Assembly: GCA_001831055.1 (NCBI GenBank)
Contig: MIDO01000107.1
Span: 1 to 13,227 of the forward strand
DNA: 13,227 bases
Reading direction: 5' to 3'
Source of the DNA: Verrucomicrobia bacterium GWC2_42_7
GTDB taxonomy: Bacteria; Verrucomicrobiota; Verrucomicrobiia; Opitutales; GWC2-42-7-A
Shown one piece after another: positions 7,214 through 13,227 of this stretch. Numbering within the stretch: the first letter of the stretch is position 1; each line of letters starts with the position of its first letter. Position numbers and translations under genes: made by a program. A model generated the notes under the pieces. It saw nothing but the letters and a program-made list of their open reading frames with translations. It did no database searches and was not told the DNA's origin.

Positions 7214-7439
7214 AAGTCGAAGGCTTCTAAAAACTTGAAACGACTTTAGTCGCCCAGAAAAGTGTTTCCCCGGCAGAAAAATGACATCTGTGTTTGTTTG
7301 CCATGTTGTTAATTGATAGTCAATTATGTTTCAATATCAGCTCTTTTCGCTGTTAGATTCCCTTTGCCATATCCCCAAGATTTTGGAAAACTTCATTATG
7401 TCTCCGACGCCGTCTTCCTGAAGCTTAAATCGCTTGATT
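7214..7439. other. Intergenic region between hemB and the methyltransferase-like gene
   Basis: No gene is seen. A small stem CGACT-TT-AGTCG lies about 25 bases after hemB without a T-run, so it is a poor terminator. The palindrome TAATTGA-TAG-TCAATTA at 7310-7326 could be an operator or part of a promoter for the downstream gene. Confidence 0.35.
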
Positions 7440-8741
7440 ATGTGGGAAAAGGTGTTATTTTCATTTAGCATGAGCCGAAGTGCGTTCTTTTTATTAGTGT
7501 TTTTTTGCGCGGTTTTCTTGAAAGCCGCAGCTGTTAGGTGGGACCATGTTCCTGTTGACAGGCGAAGTGCAGTACTTTTATTTTATCATGGAATGACCCA
7601 AATGAGACTTTCGTTGTCTCGGCTACAAAGCGAAGTGTTGATTCGCTCGTTCGATGCTGAATCTTTGAGTTTTAAAAGTGGTAAAGCATGGTATGATTTT
7701 CATAAGAATTGGACAACCAGTAAGATAAAAGAGCATACTCAGTTTAAAGACTCGGAAAGCCAGGCACTTTTTTTCAAAAATCTCAATGAATATTTTGAGG
7801 ACCTGAGAGAACATGCAGAACATTTGGATAAGGTCCTAAATGATTTGAACGCCTCGCTGGAGGAATTAAAACTGCAACAATTGAAGCCAACTGATTATGC
7901 GGATCTTTCAACAGAGTGCTGTAAGGATGCTGCAGGTAGAGTGGGCTTGATTATGAAGTCTATCCAATGGTTTTATGCATTTGAGTTGGCTTCTGATATT
8001 TTACTTAGAAGCGAGACTAAAGCTTTGTCTGAAGACGAGTATAAAAAAATGGTGGAAAGGATGGAAAATATGACGGTGGACCAACATCCTATAGAAAACT
8101 CCCACCCCGATCCAGGGACACCTGTCATCCGGAAAAAGCTAGCTGAATATGAAAAGCAGAACAGTGTTCATCGGTTATTATTTTTCGCTGGACACGATTG
8201 CCCTGATAAAAAGAAATTGCTTGGGGGCTTCTCTAATGATGGCATTTGGTATGCAGTCGACCCTTGTTTTAGAGAGACGAAACCAGATGCAGTTTTATAT
8301 GCTCTTGATAAACAAGATATGCTTTATTTTAAACCCAATTGGGCGGATGTTATTTGCATAGGGGACTATCGTCGGGGGCGAGAACAAGAAGTTATAAAGA
8401 CATTCCTTTCCATTCTAAAGCCAGGGGGAAAATTAATAATCCCATTGTCAACGGCGAATCATAAAGATTGGTTGAATGTGAGATTTGGTGCTCAACTTTC
8501 TCCAGATACACAAGAAAGAGAGATAGATTTACAAAAAGGTGAATGCTCCGGGAAATTTTGGGTTTCTCCAGATGGCCGGGAAGGATATACTAAGCGCATG
8601 CATGACGGAAACCCTTCAATTACAGCCTTATTTCAAAAAATCGCGACGGAAAATGCAAAGAATTATTATAGAAAGTTGGGAGCTTCTGATGTTGTTCTTT
8701 CAAAAATGGATGGGGCGTGCTTTTTCATTGTGAAAAAATAG
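7440..8741 (+). CDS. Unrecognised protein with signal-like N-terminus and C-terminal class I methyltransferase-like domain
   Basis: I do not recognise this 433-residue protein as a named family. The N-terminus (SAFFLLVFFCAVFLKAAAV) is a strong hydrophobic stretch ending in small residues, consistent with a signal peptide or membrane anchor. Residues of about 40-260 are mostly charged and helical, with coiled-coil-like stretches (YFEDLREHAEHLDKVLNDLNASLEELK). From about residue 240 the pattern matches a class I SAM-dependent methyltransferase: strand RLLFFAG, YAVDP with an acidic strand end, DAVLYALDKQDML, ADVICIGDY, then the frequent LKPGGKLIIP. The usual motif I glycines (GxGxG) are not seen (AGHDCPDKKKLLGG instead), so activity is uncertain. 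The ATG at 7440 is used; an ATG at 7470 would still keep the hydrophobic segment. No operon partners are seen. Confidence 0.7.
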   Translation: MWEKVLFSFSMSRSAFFLLVFFCAVFLKAAAVRWDHVPVDRRSAVLLFYHGMTQMRLSLSRLQSEVLIRSFDAESLSFKSGKAWYDFHKNWTTSKIKEHTQFKDSESQALFFKNLNEYFEDLREHAEHLDKVLNDLNASLEELKLQQLKPTDYADLSTECCKDAAGRVGLIMKSIQWFYAFELASDILLRSETKALSEDEYKKMVERMENMTVDQHPIENSHPDPGTPVIRKKLAEYEKQNSVHRLLFFAGHDCPDKKKLLGGFSNDGIWYAVDPCFRETKPDAVLYALDKQDMLYFKPNWADVICIGDYRRGREQEVIKTFLSILKPGGKLIIPLSTANHKDWLNVRFGAQLSPDTQEREIDLQKGECSGKFWVSPDGREGYTKRMHDGNPSITALFQKIATENAKNYYRKLGASDVVLSKMDGACFFIVKK

Positions 8742-8782
8742 TATCAAAGATCTATGTGACAAAGCTACCTTGGATCCTCATG

Positions 8783-8938
8783 TAGTAATTTTAATTTCTA
8801 TTGACAAAATGGGACCTTCTTTTTTTGAGGTAAAAAGAAAGAGTATTTTGGACTTTTTAAGAAAAACCAAGGATTGGGTTCATTCATGTTGGTAAAAATA
8901 ACTGCCTGTTTGTATCAATAGATTTTCATTTCACTATA
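8783..8938 (-). repeat. Degenerate MITE-like repeat, copy F
   Basis: Read on the minus strand, CCTTGGTTTTTCTT is followed by TTTCTTTTTACCTCAAAAA, as in copies B and E. The ends TAGTAA (8783-8788, followed by ATTGACAAAATGGGA) and TTTTCATTTCACTATA (ending 8938) look like decayed terminal repeats. It fills the gap between the methyltransferase-like gene and rnpB. Confidence 0.55.
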
Positions 8939-8951
8939 AATGATTTTTTTC

Positions 8952-8979
8952 TTGAAAAGAGGCGATGGAAGGATAGGGT
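8952..8979 (+). promoter_or_regulatory. Possible promoter of rnpB
   Basis: TTGAAA at 8952-8957 and TAGGGT at 8974-8979 are separated by 16 bases, and the predicted RNA 5' end follows about 8 bases later. The -10 box is weak, but position and spacing suit a constitutive RNA promoter. Confidence 0.35.
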
Positions 8980-8987
8980 TGGGGTTT

Positions 8988-9354
8988 GATCTAAGGGGTG
9001 CGCATTCGCTCTGTAGTAATATGGAGAGGAAAGTCCGGACGTCATAGGGCAGGATTCCTCATGAAAGTGGGGGCATCTTGGGTTATATCCCAAGATGACG
9101 GATAGTGTCACAGAGAATATACCGCTCTTCGGAGTAAGGGTGAAAAGGTGAGGTAAGAGCTTACCGCTTGCAAGGCAACTTGTAAGGCAGGAAAAACCCA
9201 ATTCGACGCAAGACTGAATAGGAAATCAGGTTAGCCCGCCTAACGATTTCGGGTAAGTCGCACTTTGCTTCGCAAAGAATGAGGTTTTTCCTCATTAGAT
9301 AAATGGATGCGACTGCTTCGGCAGGACAAAATCCGGCTTATATCCCCTTAGATC
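8988..9354 (+). ncRNA. rnpB: RNase P RNA (M1 RNA), bacterial A-type-like
   Basis: This is the catalytic RNA that removes 5' leaders from precursor tRNAs. The universal 5' core GAGGAAAGTCCGGAC lies at 9026-9040, AGGGTGAAA and GGTAAGAGCTTACCGC at about 9137-9167, and the 3' core ACAAAATCCGGCTTA at about 9326-9340. The ends pair perfectly as helix P1: GATCTAAGGGG (8988-8998) with CCCCTTAGATC (9344-9354). Together these fix the extent at about 367 nt, normal for the type. Two peripheral hairpins stand side by side, CTTTGC-TTC-GCAAAG at 9263-9277 and AATGAGG-TTTTT-CCTCATT at 9278-9296. Downstream there is a seven-T run at about 9387-9393 but only a weak five-pair stem before it, so the 3' end is probably made by processing or by the repeat copy D that follows. 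Confidence 0.97.
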
Positions 9355-9473
9355 TTCATCTATAGCAAGATAGACACATCCAGAAGTCTTTTTTTGAGCG
9401 AAAAGAAATGTTCTTGGGTTTTTTCAAAGAAAAACAGTTCTCCATTTTCAGAAAGAATTGAATCTTTTGATCA

Positions 9474-9609
9474 TAGTAAAACGCATTGAAAATGAATACA
9501 GTATTTTGTTTTGGGGCGACTCCTCATCCATCGCATAAGAAAAACTATAAGGTTTTGATTATGCGTTTATTAAAAGGGTTTCCGCATCTCCTCTTCCATT
9601 CTCAATGGG
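9474..9609 (+). repeat. MITE-like repeat, copy D (internally shortened)
   Basis: The left terminal repeat TAGTAAAACGCATTGA and the next 90 bp are nearly identical to copy A, including hairpin I (CGCATAAGAAAAACT ... GGTTTTGATTATGCG at about 9532-9565). Most of the hairpin II part is missing. The right end keeps TCCATTCTCAATG and then diverges at the hemA stop codon (9611-9613). The dinucleotide before the left end is CA, not TA, so one border is altered. Confidence 0.8.
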
Positions 9610-9610
9610 A

Positions 9611-10765
9611 TTAATGATCCTCTTGTTCAAAACGAGTCCACACGGCTTTGGCTTTCGTGATGAGGTTTGCTTTCCAAAGTTCTGTTTGTGTAGAAACGTA
9701 GGATGGGGGTATAGAAGTTAGGTTAGAAATTTCCTCGAGGTCATAGATTATTATATGGTTAAGTTTTTTGCAATCAGGGTGGATGTTTCTAGGCACACCA
9801 AAATCAATAATAAGCTGCTTGTTTTTTCTCTTTGGAAGTAAGCATTTTTTTATAATGTGCGGAGATTCTCCCAGTGCCAGCAATAAAACGTCAAACTGAG
9901 ATAGCGAACCTAAAGCTTTATCCAAAGAGAGCTCTGTTAAGCTGTATCGTTTTATTAAGTCCAAGGAAGGCGTGCGGTTCGCAACATAGATATCTCGAAA
10001 TCCTTCCCTTGTCAGGGTCCTAATGATTTGTTGTCCGCATTTCCCTGTTCCAAGGACGACTATTTTGGGTGCAATGCAGAATTTATTGATCAGAGAATAA
10101 GCTATGCTTGCGAGGGACGTTGGATTTTTAATAAAATTGTCTGAAGAGCGAGCCCATTTAGATGCTTGCAGGCTTTTTTGAAAGACACGGTGCAGAATGG
10201 GGCCAACCTTTCCTTTGCTTGTTGCAGTGGAATAAGCTTTTTTAATTTGACTCAATATTTCTGCTTCGCCGAAAAACTGAGATTCTATCCCGCAGGCTAC
10301 GCAAAATAAATGATGTATAGCCTCTGTATTTTTTTTAAAAAAAAAGAAATTAGGATTTATGGGAACCTGCACCATTGTCTCAAATAAAGTAACCAGTTGT
10401 TTCTCTTCAAATATATTACTGACTACGGCATAGATTTCTAGGCGGTTACAGGTATTGATTAAAACAGATTCCTTAATAATACCACCATTATGCAGATAAA
10501 AATTATCAGCAGAAAGGGAAAGTTTTTCTCTGAAACTAAGAGGAGCCAATTTATGATGAACCCCAAATACAACAATACTAGGCTCGCAATAAGAAACCGT
10601 TGGGGAAGCTTTAAAGTTATTAGAACTTAGGGCTGCTAAGTGCAGTGGGGAGAGTATATTGTGTTCAACAATTTGGTCTCCATTGACTTTTGTGAAATCG
10701 TTTGGAGTGTAAAAATCTTGCAACAAATTAGTGTCTGCGCAGGGGAGAATTCTTAAATCATTCAT
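9611..10765 (-). CDS. hemA: Glutamyl-tRNA reductase
   Basis: HemA reduces glutamyl-tRNA(Glu) with NADPH to glutamate-1-semialdehyde, the first committed step of C5 haem synthesis. The 384-residue protein carries VFGVHHKLAPLSFREK at 66-81, the catalytic-cysteine motif INTCNRLEIY (Cys106), FFGEAEILSQIKKAY, the nucleotide-binding VVLGTGKCGQQIIRTL followed by VANRT, and LIIDFGVPRNIHP. The C-terminal dimerisation helix region is short. The N-terminus is odd: family members usually begin a few residues before the GVHHK motif, but here about 60 residues without similarity I recognise precede it, and no in-frame ATG, GTG or TTG was found in between. Regulation by an N-terminal degradation signal is known for some GluTRs, but that link is speculative. 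Repeat copies D and E lie on either side. Confidence 0.96.
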   Translation of the reverse strand: MNDLRILPCADTNLLQDFYTPNDFTKVNGDQIVEHNILSPLHLAALSSNNFKASPTVSYCEPSIVVFGVHHKLAPLSFREKLSLSADNFYLHNGGIIKESVLINTCNRLEIYAVVSNIFEEKQLVTLFETMVQVPINPNFFFFKKNTEAIHHLFCVACGIESQFFGEAEILSQIKKAYSTATSKGKVGPILHRVFQKSLQASKWARSSDNFIKNPTSLASIAYSLINKFCIAPKIVVLGTGKCGQQIIRTLTREGFRDIYVANRTPSLDLIKRYSLTELSLDKALGSLSQFDVLLLALGESPHIIKKCLLPKRKNKQLIIDFGVPRNIHPDCKKLNHIIIYDLEEISNLTSIPPSYVSTQTELWKANLITKAKAVWTRFEQEDH

Positions 10766-10845
10766 CCTATTGAATAACTTAGTGAAATGTATTGAAGTCG
10801 AGTCGCTTTTGGGGTTCAGGTTGAAATATGCAATGGCTTAAATTT

Positions 10846-10980
10846 ATTTGGCAATCAAAATCTGTAAGATTTTGATTGCCAAATCATTGGTTTTCCTTGG
10901 GAAGATTGAGGAAACCCTTCTCTTTTACCTCAAAAAGAAGGGTTTCCTCATCTCCATTCTCAATGCATTTAACTACTATA
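10846..10980 (+). repeat. MITE-like repeat, copy E (two perfect hairpins)
   Basis: Hairpin I is a perfect 17-bp stem, ATTTGGCAATCAAAATC (10846-10862), loop TGTAA, GATTTTGATTGCCAAAT (10868-10884). Hairpin II is a perfect 14-bp stem, GAGGAAACCCTTCT (10908-10921) with AGAAGGGTTTCCTC (10936-10949). The right terminal repeat reads CTCAATGCATTTAACTACTATA, ending at 10980. No clear left terminal repeat was found. It lies in the gap between the hemA start and the end of the binding-protein gene; nothing else is seen in that gap (10766-11077). Confidence 0.8.
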
Positions 10981-11077
10981 GCTTGCTTTCGCGCAGCGAT
11001 TTCATTTTCTGAGAGGGGTTTGAGAAAAATTAATTTTGAAGATCAAAAAAATGGACTTCCAAAACTTCCGGACTTTT

Positions 11078-12700
11078 CTACCTTAATCCCTTGGCTATTT
11101 TTGCTGCTTTTTGGAATTGATGGCGGAAGTGGTTGGTCAGGCGGGTCTGTTCTTGGATTACTTTTAATTGGTCTTTTTGTTGTAACAATTTTTTTATTTT
11201 TCCGGACGCTTGTGTATAGTCAATTTCCGAAAAATCGTTAAAGACGGCCATGGCGGCATTGTAGTCATCGATGCGATTTTCTTTTTTTGCACAATTAATC
11301 GCTTTCCAAGCTATGACTAATTCTCGGTGTGCGTCGATGAAGGCTGCTTTGGGAATGAATTTAAGCGCGCCGGTTACGTTTTTTGTTCGACTTTCTTTAT
11401 AAACAAAGAGTTCGTTGTCTTTATAAGGATTGACCGACGGATCAAAGCGGAATGCCGCGTATTGAGGTTGGAAAATAACTTTGTTTACAGGAGCCCTACT
11501 TATTGGAGAGTAGACAGGACCTCCAGGGGTTCCCACCTTGAAATCGATGATTTTTTGTCCTTCTGTTGAAATTACATATTCAATGAATGCTTTTGCGATC
11601 TCAGGGTGTGGTGCTCCTCGGAATAAAGCAATGGGATCCGCAAAAGCCATTGATTCTCCCGTAGGAATGACAAAGCCGAAGCGATCTGTTTTTGTATGTT
11701 GTTGTGTATAAAATGCTTGAGATCTCCCATAGAAGTCAACAAGCAATCCAATCGCGCAGTTCCCATTAGAGATATCAATGATATTCTTTGTTGCAACATC
11801 ACTGAAATAACGGGCATTTGCTGCCATTCTTTGAATTAAGCTAAGCGTACGTTCCCAGCCTTCTGATATGGCTTGGCTTTCCCGCTCTTCTTCTGAAAGT
11901 TCTTTTCCTTCTAATTCTCGGGCGCGTTGCTGGATTTTATATTGCAACATTATCCCAAATGCCTTTGGGACAATACTACTTTTGGTTGGGTCCACGAAAG
12001 CAACCTGACCGACAAAACACGGATTTGCGAGATCTTCCCAAGATGTGGGTTCCCCTATAAATCCCAATTTCTTTATGGAATCTCTATTAAATCCCATTCC
12101 ATAACCTGAGAGCGTTGTCCCTATCCAACGGCCTTCCTTATCCCATAACCGTTCTCCTGCTAAGAATTCAGGAATACCTTCGTCGTTAAAGAGGTCTGTC
12201 CGATGCTCAACAAGTCCGCATGAAACTATGTTTCCTAAACTAGCTTCCCTTTTGAATTCATCCACGCCACCACCAAAAAGAATATCTAGCCCGCAGCCTA
12301 CATTCGATTTTAGAAAGGCGTTTCGGGCTTCTTCTTCAATTGTTCCTGAAGTAGGATATGGGTCCGTAAACCCTCCTTCCACGTTATAGTCCCACTTGCG
12401 CTTTAAATCGCGCTCCCAGTACAATCGGAACCTGTTAACGAACATGGAATCGATATACTTTATTACTTCTGCACCGCTTCCTATATAACGCCAATCAACG
12501 AGTACATTTTTTCCTGTTTTTTCTTTATACCATCGTTGAAAGCCTTCTCCCAATTCGACGCGTATGTATTCTAAGTGCGGCGTAATAATGACGACTTTGT
12601 CATCAAATTTGGCATTAACTTCCTGCTTTTTGGTTCTAAAGATTAACGGCAATGCAATAATCGCTCCAATTGTCAGTAGGATAATTAATTTTTTATTCAT
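11078..12700 (-). CDS. ABC transporter substrate-binding protein (COG1840-like, large form)
   Basis: The 540-residue protein starts with a signal-like segment (MNKKLIILLTIGAIIALPLIF) with no lipobox cysteine, so it is secreted or N-terminally anchored. The mature part begins VVIITPHLEYIRVELGEGF and continues with WRYIGSGAEVIKYIDS, LDILFGGGVDEF, DPTKSSIVPKAFGIMLQY and FADPIALFRGAPHPEIAKAFIEYVIS, the pattern of Fe3+/phosphonate-type family 1 binding proteins. It is about 200 residues longer than classic FbpA-like proteins; the extra length includes a charged C-terminal helical tail (KIKKLLQQKDQLKVIQEQ). The start codon follows the ATPase stop by 2 bp, so the two are co-transcribed. No permease gene lies downstream; it must be upstream or elsewhere. 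The ligand (iron, another metal complex or a polyamine) is not settled by sequence. Confidence 0.85.
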   Translation of the reverse strand: MNKKLIILLTIGAIIALPLIFRTKKQEVNAKFDDKVVIITPHLEYIRVELGEGFQRWYKEKTGKNVLVDWRYIGSGAEVIKYIDSMFVNRFRLYWERDLKRKWDYNVEGGFTDPYPTSGTIEEEARNAFLKSNVGCGLDILFGGGVDEFKREASLGNIVSCGLVEHRTDLFNDEGIPEFLAGERLWDKEGRWIGTTLSGYGMGFNRDSIKKLGFIGEPTSWEDLANPCFVGQVAFVDPTKSSIVPKAFGIMLQYKIQQRARELEGKELSEEERESQAISEGWERTLSLIQRMAANARYFSDVATKNIIDISNGNCAIGLLVDFYGRSQAFYTQQHTKTDRFGFVIPTGESMAFADPIALFRGAPHPEIAKAFIEYVISTEGQKIIDFKVGTPGGPVYSPISRAPVNKVIFQPQYAAFRFDPSVNPYKDNELFVYKESRTKNVTGALKFIPKAAFIDAHRELVIAWKAINCAKKENRIDDYNAAMAVFNDFSEIDYTQASGKIKKLLQQKDQLKVIQEQTRLTNHFRHQFQKAAKIAKGLR

Positions 12701-12702
12701 GA

Positions 12703-13227
12703 CTAGTTGCTTAATATGATGACGTCTTCTGGCAACACACAGGCATATAGCCCCTTACGCTGACTTTGGCCCAAGTGACAAGGGTTTAATTCAGATATTT
12801 TGAGGGTAATTCCGTTTTTCTCAAAATCGTAGTGAGCGACTTCTCCAAAGTAAGTTGCACTACCTATCTTCCCGTCTATGCAATTCTCTTCTGCGGGATA
12901 ATTTTCAAGTTTTATACTTTCCGGTCTTATAGATACAAATACCTTAGTTCCCTCTTTAGGCTCATTTTCGCTGTCAGTTAGTGCCCCCCTGAAGCTTCCT
13001 ATGGGTGTATCCACTAACGCTTCTCCTGCTCCTACCCGGGTTACGGTACCTTCAATAATATTTGTTTCTCCTATGAAGTTCGCTACAAACCGATTCTTAG
13101 GCCGCTTATACAATTCCAATGGGCTTCCTATTTGCTCAATCTGTCCTTTAGAGAATACGGCTATTCTATCTGCAATGGACAAGGCTTCCTTTTGGTCGTG
13201 CGTTACGTAAACCGTAGTTAATTCAAA
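12703..13227 (-). CDS. ABC transporter ATP-binding protein, C-terminal 175 residues (runs off right edge)
   Basis: The frame is open to the window edge, so the Walker A, Q-loop, signature and Walker B regions lie outside. The visible part begins FELTTVYVTHDQKEALSIADRI, which contains the H-loop histidine. It continues with VFSKGQIEQIGSPLELYKRPKNRFVANFIGETN, characteristic of PotA/UgpC/FbpC-type importer ATPases, and ends in a C-terminal TOBE-like region (VFVSIRPESIKLE, ISELNPCHLGQ). An internal ATG at 13182 is not the true start. It probably powers uptake with the binding protein encoded 2 bp downstream. Confidence 0.93.
   Translation of the reverse strand, partial: FELTTVYVTHDQKEALSIADRIAVFSKGQIEQIGSPLELYKRPKNRFVANFIGETNIIEGTVTRVGAGEALVDTPIGSFRGALTDSENEPKEGTKVFVSIRPESIKLENYPAEENCIDGKIGSATYFGEVAHYDFEKNGITLKISELNPCHLGQSQRKGLYACVLPEDVIILSN

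Noticed and set aside
7225..7262. AGTCGCCC and neighbouring bases after hemB, resembling part of copies A and C
   Set aside because: The match is only about ten bases and lacks the hairpins and terminal repeats.
8926..9201. Minus-strand open frame of 91 codons
   Set aside because: It lies antisense to the conserved core of RNase P RNA.
9384..9450. CTTTTTTTGAGCGAAAAGAAATG and CTTGGG after rnpB, resembling copy F
   Set aside because: It is too short and A/T-rich to separate from chance; it could be a further fossil of the family.
969..10980. CRISPR array or tandem repeat
   Set aside because: The repeats are dispersed, occur in both orientations, vary in length and are not spaced by unique spacers; no cas gene is present.
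10876..11241. Plus-strand open frame of 121 codons with a hydrophobic C-terminal part
   Set aside because: It consists of repeat copy E plus the antisense of the binding-protein C-terminus; no sign of independent coding.

Overview
This is a bacterial window at roughly 40-45 % G+C (estimated by eye) carrying ordinary housekeeping genes in several short transcription units: RNase P RNA, truB, nrnA, tsaB, hemA and hemB. The source is most likely a member of the PVC group. The SSGGGAVTIKINGQ-type YbaB, the 540-residue COG1840-like binding protein and the MFS protein recall Verrucomicrobiota (Opitutia-like) proteins more than Chlamydiota ones. That assignment is from memory and is tentative. Shine-Dalgarno sequences are weak at most starts.

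Layout. Positions 1-924 (minus) hold the N-terminal 308 residues of an MFS transporter that runs off the left edge. Positions 1151-3256 (minus) hold the unit nrnA-truB-ybaB, with ATGA coupling between nrnA and truB and a perfect 13-bp hairpin in the leader. Positions 3362-3934 hold no intact gene, only an A/T-rich promoter-like stretch, a possible gene remnant and a repeat copy. A short tsaB (minus) carries a ten-base G/C homopolymer. An EamA/DMT permease and a magnesium-type hemB follow on the plus strand. Next comes an unrecognised protein with a signal-like N-terminus, a helical middle and a C-terminal class I methyltransferase-like fold. rnpB lies at 8988-9354, with a perfect P1 helix and the universal core motifs. 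hemA (minus) has an unusual 60-residue N-terminal extension. The right edge holds an ABC-transporter pair (minus): a large substrate-binding protein preceded by the C-terminal part of its ATPase.

The most unusual part of the window is a family of short repeats with no coding capacity that fills nearly every intergenic gap. I count six recognisable copies (A-F) plus one fossil (G). Full copies end in TAGTAAAACGCATTGA-type terminal inverted repeats next to TA, and contain two internal hairpins. The first hairpin has different sequence in different copies but keeps its pairing. One copy contains a second, nested inverted-repeat unit. Copies bracket tsaB, hemA and rnpB, and one copy's end forms the ybaB stop codon. 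The family looks like a MITE, probably mobilised by an IS630/Tc1-mariner-type transposase encoded elsewhere, that may have been co-opted as structured 3' ends. No transposase, CRISPR array, defence system or tRNA gene was seen.

The two haem genes catalyse the first committed step of the C5 pathway (hemA, glutamyl-tRNA to glutamate-1-semialdehyde) and porphobilinogen formation (hemB). The tRNA-modification genes truB and tsaB, with rnpB, make the region rich in tRNA maturation functions. The genes are not arranged as a single operon.
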